Source: Gemmatimonadales bacterium (lineage in GTDB: Bacteria; Gemmatimonadota; Gemmatimonadetes; Gemmatimonadales; GWC2-71-9). Taken from it: a stretch of DNA of 7,443 nt. Location: NCBI GenBank assembly GCA_030597435.1, contig JAUVRV010000122.1:1-7443 (forward strand), written 5' to 3'. The notes under the pieces were generated by a model. The model saw only the letters and a program-made list of their open reading frames with translations. It was not told the DNA's origin and did no database searches. How positions within the stretch are numbered: position 1 is the stretch's first letter; the number at the start of each line of letters is the position of its first letter. The position numbers and the translations under genes are program-made. Positions 1 to 5,325 of this stretch are shown here, in pieces.

Positions 1-141
1 AGATGGCCGCTTTCAGGAGTGTGGGCCATAGGCACATTGGTCGGCATCCATCTGCTCATCTCCGGGTGGACCATGGTCGCAATCGGTATGGTAGCCAAGA
101 AAGGGGCTTCCGTACTCCAGGACGCCGCGGACTCGGATTAG
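1..141 (+). CDS. HdeD-like membrane protein, C-terminal fragment (5' end outside window)
   Basis: An open frame runs from the first base to a TAG at 139-141, giving 46 residues with no start inside the window. It reads as a hydrophobic helix (WPLSGVWAIGTLVGIHLLIS, then GWTMVAIGMVAKK) followed by a short polar tail ending in DAADSD. The order Trp-Pro, a Gly-rich helix, a Gly-Trp pair and a basic end is typical of the last transmembrane segment of HdeD/DUF308 proteins. These are small multi-helix inner-membrane proteins; the E. coli member is linked to acid resistance, but most homologues have no assigned role. The gene converges on the hydrolase gene, with a 62-bp spacer that shows no convincing terminator. 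The family call rests on one helix and is therefore moderate; the reading frame and the membrane nature are firmer. Confidence 0.66.
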   Translation, partial: RWPLSGVWAIGTLVGIHLLISGWTMVAIGMVAKKGASVLQDAADSD

Positions 142-203
142 AAGCGAAGTCGTGTTGTAGCAATCCTCGACCGGTATGACGAGCTAGGCGGAGCCGCTCT
201 GCT

Positions 204-2105
204 TCACCTTTCGACCAGTTGTCCCACGACCACGCGGGATGCTGAACCCGGAGCCCGGTGTATCCTGTGGGTTGCCTGGTGAAAGTCAGCCTCCGTGGCA
301 CTGTAGATATCCGTGAATACCTGGGGGTTCATGTCCACTAGCGGGAACCACGAACTCTGTACCTGAACCATGATCCGATGTCCCGCCCTGAATGTGTGAA
401 AGATGTCCGGTGTTTCAAACGTGATTCTCGTCACCTCTCCGGGAACCAGTGCCTCCGGACGCTCGTAGCCGTTACGGAACTTCGCCCGTAACACCTCGCC
501 CCGCACCATCATCTGGTACCCACCCATGGGAATGTCCAAGTACGGTTCATCGATGGGCGGAGCATCATCCGGGTACACGTCTATCAGCTTCACCACGAAG
601 TCGGCGTCAGTACCGGTAGTCGTAACGAACAGATCGGCGGTTACCGGACCAGCGAACGTCATGTCTTCAGTCAACACATCCGACTGGTATGCCAGTACAT
701 CCGGCCGCTCGACCACGAACCGTTGATCCTCCACCATGTATTCGCGGCTGCGATCGATGCGGACTTCCTGTGTGTATGGTACCGGATTGGCAGGATCACT
801 CACATAGGAGTCCATGCCCGCGGCATCACTCGGTGGCTCGAACGTGAGCGATCCATCGGCGTTGAAGTAGAGAGATGTCGTTGTCAGACCCGGCGGTGGC
901 CACGAATCGAATCGATGCCACTCGTTAGATCCGCTGGCGAACACCAAGGCTTCGGGCAAATCCAGCTCACCCTTATCCTTTAGGTAGTGGTTGAAAAAGG
1001 CAATGTCCACGTTCTCGCGATAATACTCTCCGGTCTCTACCTCGAACGAAACGTTGCCCAAACGGTCCCCGACCGCACGCACCCAGCCACCATGGTACCA
1101 GGGACCGGCCACCAGAATATTGTCGATTCCGGGGTTCTGCCTTTCGATCGACTCATAGATTTCGATCGGACCATACGGGTCCTCTGCATCAAACCATCCA
1201 GCCACCACCATCACTGCAGCACTCACGCTGTCCATATGGGGGATGATGTTGCGTGACCGCCAGAACTCGTCATACGAGCCATGGGTCATCAGCGAGTCCC
1301 AGAACGCGACCTCGTTGTGGAAGTAACGCTCGTTCGCGTTCCGCAGCGGACCGAGGTCCTTGAAGAACTCGTATGCGTTGTCGCTGTTGAAATCGAATCC
1401 CGGGCGCCAGCTGTCGGTCAGTTCGGGCCGGTGGCTCCTGAACACGGGGAAGAACTGAAAGGCATCATGCAAGTAGAACGCTCCCTTGTGATGGAAGTCG
1501 TCTCCCACGAACCAGTCGCCAATGGCTGCCTGGGGTGAAGATGCCTTGATCGCGGGATGTGAGTTGACGATGCTGGCCGCGGCGTAGAAGCCGGGATACG
1601 AGATTCCCCAGAGACCGGCACGACCGTTGTTCGGCTGCACGTTTTCCAGCAACCATTCCACCGTGTCGTACGTGTCGGTGCTCTCGTCTGTATCCTCCAC
1701 CCCATCGTACCCCACCGAGTGCGGCGTCATGTTGCGGAACGCACCCTCCGACATGAATCGGCCGCGCACATCCTGGTACACGAAAATGTAGCCCTCATCC
1801 GCAAACCGATTTGATCCCGCCGGACCAAGCTCACTGGGAAACTGATCTTCGCCGTAAGGCCCGACCGAGTAAGGCGTACGCTTCATCAGGAAGGGATAGC
1901 TCTGGGATGTGTCATTGGGAACGTAGACCGCGGTAAACAGCTCCGCACCGTCCCGCATCGGTATCCGATACTCGTGCTTGTTGTAGTGTTCGGCCAGGTA
2001 TCGGGCGTTATCACCAGCAGGGACATCCCCCGGGGCGCAGGAGATGGTCAGAAGCCCAATTCCGATACCCACCAGCCGGTTTGTCGAACGAGTTCTCGTG
2101 TTCAC
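204..2105 (-). CDS. CocE/NonD family hydrolase, probable alpha-amino acid ester hydrolase, lipoprotein-type export signal
   Basis: A 633-residue serine hydrolase of the X-Pro dipeptidyl-peptidase/CocE class. Residues 1-23 form an export signal: basic residues, a hydrophobic stretch, then LLTISC with Cys23 as the likely lipidated residue, so the enzyme is probably membrane-tethered and periplasmic. Thr at -3 is atypical for a lipobox. The alpha/beta-hydrolase domain carries VRGRFMSEG (about 113-121), the nucleophile in GISYPG (Ser169), WFDAEDPYG (Asp306) and GPWYHGGW (His338). Asp203 (in GDDFHH), Glu308 and Asp309 match the acidic cluster that binds the substrate alpha-amino group in characterised alpha-amino acid ester hydrolases, at nearly the same spacings. 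Residues about 190-290 form the cap, and about 405-630 a beta-rich jelly-roll domain. The length suits the family. The start is GTG, chosen because it has a good ribosome site and precedes the signal peptide directly. Likely role: hydrolysis or acyl transfer on alpha-amino acid esters or amides, including beta-lactams or peptide-like compounds; the natural substrate is unknown. A cocaine-esterase or glutaryl-acylase function is less likely given the cluster. Confidence 0.93.
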   Translation of the reverse strand: MNTRTRSTNRLVGIGIGLLTISCAPGDVPAGDNARYLAEHYNKHEYRIPMRDGAELFTAVYVPNDTSQSYPFLMKRTPYSVGPYGEDQFPSELGPAGSNRFADEGYIFVYQDVRGRFMSEGAFRNMTPHSVGYDGVEDTDESTDTYDTVEWLLENVQPNNGRAGLWGISYPGFYAAASIVNSHPAIKASSPQAAIGDWFVGDDFHHKGAFYLHDAFQFFPVFRSHRPELTDSWRPGFDFNSDNAYEFFKDLGPLRNANERYFHNEVAFWDSLMTHGSYDEFWRSRNIIPHMDSVSAAVMVVAGWFDAEDPYGPIEIYESIERQNPGIDNILVAGPWYHGGWVRAVGDRLGNVSFEVETGEYYRENVDIAFFNHYLKDKGELDLPEALVFASGSNEWHRFDSWPPPGLTTTSLYFNADGSLTFEPPSDAAGMDSYVSDPANPVPYTQEVRIDRSREYMVEDQRFVVERPDVLAYQSDVLTEDMTFAGPVTADLFVTTTGTDADFVVKLIDVYPDDAPPIDEPYLDIPMGGYQMMVRGEVLRAKFRNGYERPEALVPGEVTRITFETPDIFHTFRAGHRIMVQVQSSWFPLVDMNPQVFTDIYSATEADFHQATHRIHRAPGSASRVVVGQLVER

Positions 2106-2110
2106 CGTTG

Positions 2111-2116
2111 TCTCCT
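2111..2116 (-). promoter_or_regulatory. Ribosome binding site of the hydrolase gene
   Basis: Read on the minus strand this is AGGAGA, with AGGAG placed 6 nt before the GTG at 2105. It supports the non-ATG start that gives the complete lipoprotein-type signal peptide. Confidence 0.7.
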
Positions 2117-2154
2117 AGGTCGCTCAGTCGCCCATGAAAGATAACCGTTGGATC

Positions 2155-2183
2155 TGGAGTCACGTCACTATCAACATTATACT
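2155..2183 (+). promoter_or_regulatory. Possible promoter for the glycosyltransferase gene
   Basis: TATACT at 2178-2183 is one mismatch from the -10 consensus. TGGAGT at 2155-2160, 17 bp upstream, is a weak -35 (3 of 6). Transcription would start near 2190, about 49 nt before the TTG start. The site lies over the opposite-strand promoter, so the two would compete for polymerase. It is the weaker of the pair. Confidence 0.3.
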
Positions 2184-2204
2184 CTGTAGCATTCATCCGT
2201 GAGC
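2176..2204 (-). promoter_or_regulatory. Predicted sigma70-type promoter for the hydrolase gene
   Basis: The minus strand has a perfect -10 hexamer TATAAT (plus-strand 2176-2181). At 16-17 bp spacing the -35 region is poor (GCTCAC or CTCACG, at most 3 of 6 matches), and there is no TGn extension. Transcription would begin near 2169, leaving a leader of about 64 nt before the GTG. The -10 overlaps a plus-strand -10-like hexamer, so the two divergent genes may share this AT-rich patch. This is inferred from motif only. Confidence 0.45.
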
Positions 2205-2238
2205 TATTACCGCAGGCCACTACACCAGCGAGAACTCG

Positions 2239-3246
2239 TTGAGCACCCAACCCCATTTGTCGATACTCTTTCCTTGCCGTGACGCCGAGCGCACGGTGGA
2301 CGAGGCTCTCGACTCCCTGGTCCATCAGACCTATCGCGATTTCGAGGTTGTTGCGATCAACGACGGTTCGACGGACTCAACCGTTTCACGGCTTGCGGCC
2401 TGGGCCAACAGGGAAAGCCGCATACGCGTCATCGATATTGAGCCCGCGGGTATCGTCACCGCCATCAACACCGCGGCTGCCAACGCCCGCGGTGACCTGT
2501 TGGTACGCATGGATGCGGATGACATCTCAGCCCCTCAACGGCTAGAGAAGCAGGTCAGTCTACTCCAGGAGCATCCAGGTCTTGCTGCTTGTGGCACACA
2601 GGTTCGCTACTTCCCGCGCAGCGTCGTGCGTGACGGTGCCCGCCGCTATGAGGCATGGATCAACAGTGTCAACACCCCCACCGAGATTGAGCGCGATCTC
2701 TTCGTCGAGTGCCCTATCCCCCACCCCACCCTGGCTATTCGACGCCATGCATTCGAGGAAGTGGGCGGATACCGCGAAACGGGATGGCCCGAGGATTACG
2801 ACCTGGTATTGAGACTATGGAAGGCCGGTTGGCAACTTGGCAAGGTCCCCGAGGTGCTGTTCCACTGGCGCGAGGGATCCGATCGGCTGTCACGTAATGA
2901 TCCACGCTACTCGGAAGGCGCGTTCCGCGAGTGCAAGGTACACTTCCTGAGCGCTCGGACGTGCAACCGGCCAGTGGTCATTTGCGGGGCGGGACCAGTG
3001 GGAAAAGCCTTCGCCCGTGCGTTACAGAACAAAGGTCACACGATTGCAGCCTTTGTCGACTTGGATCCACGTAAGATAGGCCAGACAATCCACGGCGCTC
3101 CCGTCATCAAACGCGCGGGCATCGGAGCTTTCCCAGATGCGTATTTCCTCGCCGCCGTGGCTTCTGCGCAAGCTCGTCAGGAGATTCGGCAATACCTGAG
3201 TGACACGGGACTGCGTGAGATTGAGGAGTTCTGTGCGGTCGCATAG
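2239..3246 (+). CDS. Family 2 glycosyltransferase fused to a C-terminal Rossmann-like domain
   Basis: A 335-residue protein. Residues 7-about 215 are a GT-A fold family 2 glycosyltransferase: LSILFPCRDAERTV at the N-terminus, NDGSTD (41-46), the metal/nucleotide-binding Asp-Ala-Asp (92-94, in MDADD), and GWPEDYDL (182-189) carrying the probable catalytic acidic pair Glu185/Asp186. Residues about 245-335 begin VVICGAGPVGKAFARAL, a beta-strand with a GxGxxG loop (250-255), and continue to FVDLDPRKIG (272-281), whose acidic residues end the second strand. This resembles the nucleotide- or CoA-binding N-terminal part of PglD/NeuD-type proteins. No transmembrane helix is seen, so the enzyme is probably cytoplasmic or peripheral and transfers a sugar during surface-glycan synthesis; donor and acceptor cannot be read. 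Start: an in-frame TGA at 2200-2202 limits the N-terminus, no ATG or GTG fits, and TTG at 2239 lies just ahead of the first strand. Its ribosome site is weak, and TTG at 2257 is the alternative. No other glycan genes are adjacent. Confidence 0.9.
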   Translation: MSTQPHLSILFPCRDAERTVDEALDSLVHQTYRDFEVVAINDGSTDSTVSRLAAWANRESRIRVIDIEPAGIVTAINTAAANARGDLLVRMDADDISAPQRLEKQVSLLQEHPGLAACGTQVRYFPRSVVRDGARRYEAWINSVNTPTEIERDLFVECPIPHPTLAIRRHAFEEVGGYRETGWPEDYDLVLRLWKAGWQLGKVPEVLFHWREGSDRLSRNDPRYSEGAFRECKVHFLSARTCNRPVVICGAGPVGKAFARALQNKGHTIAAFVDLDPRKIGQTIHGAPVIKRAGIGAFPDAYFLAAVASAQARQEIRQYLSDTGLREIEEFCAVA

Positions 3247-3254
3247 TCGCACAG
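3231..3254 (+). terminator. Hairpin spanning the glycosyltransferase stop codon (doubtful terminator)
   Basis: CTGTGCG (3231-3237) and CGCACAG (3248-3254) are perfect inverted repeats with a 10-nt loop that contains the TAG stop. The stem is GC-rich but has no T-run after it, so intrinsic termination is doubtful. The same 5' arm can instead pair with ACCGCACA (3261-3268), giving an 8-bp stem that excludes the first. It may be an RNA 3'-end structure or chance. Confidence 0.3.
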
Positions 3255-3276
3255 TCGTCAACCGCACACATTACCT

Positions 3277-3339
3277 CACAAATCACAAATCGTACATCGT
3301 ACATCGTACATCGTACATCGTACATCGTACATCGCAAAT
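3277..3339. repeat. Heptanucleotide tandem repeat array, nine in-register units
   Basis: Nine consecutive 7-bp units: CACAAAT twice (3277-3290), CGTACAT six times without error (3291-3332), and CGCAAAT once (3333-3339). It fills most of the 93-bp spacer between two convergent genes and ends one base before the stop codon of the MutS-like gene. The central unit is exact while the flanking units differ at two or three positions but keep the phase, as expected when slippage amplifies the middle of an older array. It belongs to the broad class of short tandem heptamer repeats known in some bacterial intergenic regions. Short open frames crossing it give repetitive peptides and are not genes. Only the GTAC core is self-complementary, so strong hairpins are not expected. 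Confidence 0.93.
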
Positions 3340-5172
3340 CTACAGTCCCACTATGTCCATCAACCGCAGTGCATTCGTGGAGGTCGCAAGCCCAGGTTTC
3401 AATTTGTAGTCAAATGAGAGATTGGGGCCGCTCGCCGTTTGCTCGATGGTCTCCTCAAAATGCACTGCTTTGGCAGCATGTTTGAGATCTTCGGTATCGG
3501 CAAGCGTGAGATCATGTGTGCTGGTAGCACCGATGGCACCTTTCTCGAGCATGTGTCGCACGATTCTGCGAACAGCCGTTTGCCTTTCCGCCGCGTTCGT
3601 TCCTTGTAGGATCTCATCCAACAGATACATGAAAGCCACGCTGTCAGACTCGGCTCTGCGGGCTGACTCTACAACGAGCTTCAGCCTGTTGAGCGCAGCC
3701 ATGAACTGGGAGACCCCCTCGGTAAGCGAATCATGCACGTGCATGGCGGTAAACATGCGCACGGACGGCAAATGCAGACTCGACGCACACACGGGAGCAC
3801 CAGCCTGCGCCAGAACTACGTTCACTCCGATTGCCCGTAGCAGCGTGCTCTTGCCAGACATGTTGGATCCGGTCAAGAGCAGGAACTCCCCGGGTGGACC
3901 GAGTTGGACGTCGTTCACAACGCAGTTCTCCGGCGCAAGCAGTGGGTGACCCAGGTCCTGGGCGATGAACTCTTTCGGCTCGTCTGACGTAAACTGCGGG
4001 AACGCCCAACTCGGGTGGCTGTGTGCCAATCCGGCCAGCGCCATGAGAGACTCCAGCTCACTATACGCCGAAAACCACGACTCCACGTGCACGCGGTTGG
4101 CTTCACGCCAGCGTTCGAGCGCAAACAGCACATGGCAGTCCCACAGCGTCAAGAGCTGAAGCAATCCGTGAAGTAGATCCGAGAAGCGAACGTCTGAGCA
4201 GGCCAAAATGCGGTCCAGCCGTCGCATTTGGCGGTGGGCCGGATTGCCGTCGGCATTGAGAGACTGGGCAATGGCTTCTAGGAGCGGAGCCCGGAAGGAC
4301 ACATCCGAGGCGACCCGAAACAGTATGGAGAAGCGACGGAGCGCCGTCTCACCCGACGATGCGGACTTGAAGATGTCCTCAATGGTCTCACCGAAGCGCC
4401 GCCAGACTATTGCGCACCCCAGTACGCTGAACACCCAAAGATGGTACGGCAGGACTCCGGCAGCCTGCAGCATCACCAGGACTGCGGTTGACAGCGGCAA
4501 CAGCCACGCAAGGCCGAGCAGCCACGGTCTGCCCAGTATCCAGTGATCGTCCTGACTCCAGCGGATGAATCGGTCAACGACAGGGCTATTGATTCTCCCT
4601 ATCAGACGCCCACGCGCCGCCAACTCGTCTCTCAGATCGATCCGCGGCGAGAGTTCGGCAACGGCCTCTTGCCTGTGAACGATTGTGTCGGGCTCCGCAG
4701 GCTCGAGTAGCCACCCCCGCAGGGTCCTCTGTCCCAGTGGTGTCGCAGCCGTACAGATCAACTGAAACAATGAGGCTGAGCCGAACAGGTTCAGATCTTC
4801 GGCGTACGGGTGATGTGGCCTTGGCGGTTCGACTGGCGATCCAGGAATGCGATCCCAATTGCGCGCCAATTTGTCGAGGGCTTCTTCGTTCAAGCGCTTC
4901 AGCTCGTCGATGTACTCGACTAGCGCCGCCACTCTGCGATGTGCTACCACGAGAGCAACATATCCAAGCAAGCAAGTAACACCGACCAGCACCACGAGCC
5001 AACGTGGATCCTCGCGCGCACCACCCACCGCAAGCAACAGCCCTGCAGTGAGAAAGGTGACCAGCCTGGTGTGGGTCAGTCTCCGGAGCCGCCGTTTCGC
5101 GCGGTCGCCTTCTTGCCCGAACCGGTCGGCTCGGTCGCGGTAGGTGTCCGATGGCCCGCGCTGGTTGTCCAT
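3340..5172 (-). CDS. Membrane-embedded MutS-like ATPase (MutS domain III and V, no mismatch-recognition domain)
   Basis: A MutS-homologous ABC-type ATPase, 610 residues from the preferred start. Residue numbers here count from the upstream GTG at 5304. Two hydrophobic helices (about 81-96 and 102-121) lead to a MutS core segment (about 165-250, with HPYAEDLNLFGSASLFQL and TPLGQRTLRGWLLEP). Two more helices (about 258-280 and 288-303) interrupt the core before helical lever sequence. The C-terminal ATPase has Walker A GSNMSGKST (479-487), the signature DSLTEGVSQFMAAL (525-538), Walker B MYLLDE (559-564) and the switch STHDLTLAD (595-603). It ends in TNALRLMDIVGL, as complete members do. The N-terminal mismatch-reading domain with its Phe-X-Glu motif is absent, so it is unlikely to act as classical MutS. 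Similar membrane MutS-like proteins occur in several phyla, without an established function. Start: ATG at 5172 has AAGGG 6 nt upstream and AAGGAG 12 nt upstream, and it leads into a charged segment before the first helix. GTG at 5304 or ATG at 5226 would add a low-complexity extension with weak ribosome sites. Confidence 0.9.
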   Translation of the reverse strand: MDNQRGPSDTYRDRADRFGQEGDRAKRRLRRLTHTRLVTFLTAGLLLAVGGAREDPRWLVVLVGVTCLLGYVALVVAHRRVAALVEYIDELKRLNEEALDKLARNWDRIPGSPVEPPRPHHPYAEDLNLFGSASLFQLICTAATPLGQRTLRGWLLEPAEPDTIVHRQEAVAELSPRIDLRDELAARGRLIGRINSPVVDRFIRWSQDDHWILGRPWLLGLAWLLPLSTAVLVMLQAAGVLPYHLWVFSVLGCAIVWRRFGETIEDIFKSASSGETALRRFSILFRVASDVSFRAPLLEAIAQSLNADGNPAHRQMRRLDRILACSDVRFSDLLHGLLQLLTLWDCHVLFALERWREANRVHVESWFSAYSELESLMALAGLAHSHPSWAFPQFTSDEPKEFIAQDLGHPLLAPENCVVNDVQLGPPGEFLLLTGSNMSGKSTLLRAIGVNVVLAQAGAPVCASSLHLPSVRMFTAMHVHDSLTEGVSQFMAALNRLKLVVESARRAESDSVAFMYLLDEILQGTNAAERQTAVRRIVRHMLEKGAIGATSTHDLTLADTEDLKHAAKAVHFEETIEQTASGPNLSFDYKLKPGLATSTNALRLMDIVGL

Positions 5173-5284
5173 TGCCCGCCCTTGCTCCTTCTGCCGCTTC
5201 CCCTTCCAGCTCTCGGCTCCACCCATGCCACTCACCCTGCCCGACGCTCTGTCTCCGTTCATCTTGCCAGTGAAGATCAGTGTC

Positions 5285-5304
5285 GTGCTGTGGCCGCCAC
5301 ACAC
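5285..5304 (-). other. Hairpin between the TPR gene and the MutS-like gene
   Basis: TGTGG/CCACA (5289-5293 and 5297-5301) form a 5-bp stem with a 3-nt loop. Three more pairs (5285-5287 with 5302-5304) extend it past one bulged base at 5288. It starts 21 nt after the TGA of the TPR gene when read on the minus strand. No T-run follows, so it is a weak attenuator, a processing site or chance. It covers the far-upstream GTG candidate of the MutS-like gene, a mild argument for the later start. Confidence 0.25.
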
Positions 5305-5325
5305 CCGTTTTGCATCAGCACAACT

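Noticed and set aside
142..203. Possible terminator between the HdeD-like gene and the hydrolase gene
   Set aside because: Only short stems exist (for example GCGG/CCGC with a 2-nt loop, or 4-bp CTCG/CGAG), with no T-run on either strand.
2011..2325. 104-codon minus-strand frame across the divergent spacer
   Set aside because: It overlaps the hydrolase 5' end, the predicted promoters and the glycosyltransferase start, and shows no recognisable protein features.
3107..3409. Open frames crossing the heptamer array on both strands
   Set aside because: Their repetitive peptides are simply the translated 7-bp repeat; each overlaps two real genes and has no ribosome site.
4586..5302. 238-codon minus-strand frame inside the MutS-like gene
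   Set aside because: It is a frame-shifted shadow rich in Arg, Gly and Ala, while the main frame carries family motifs throughout.
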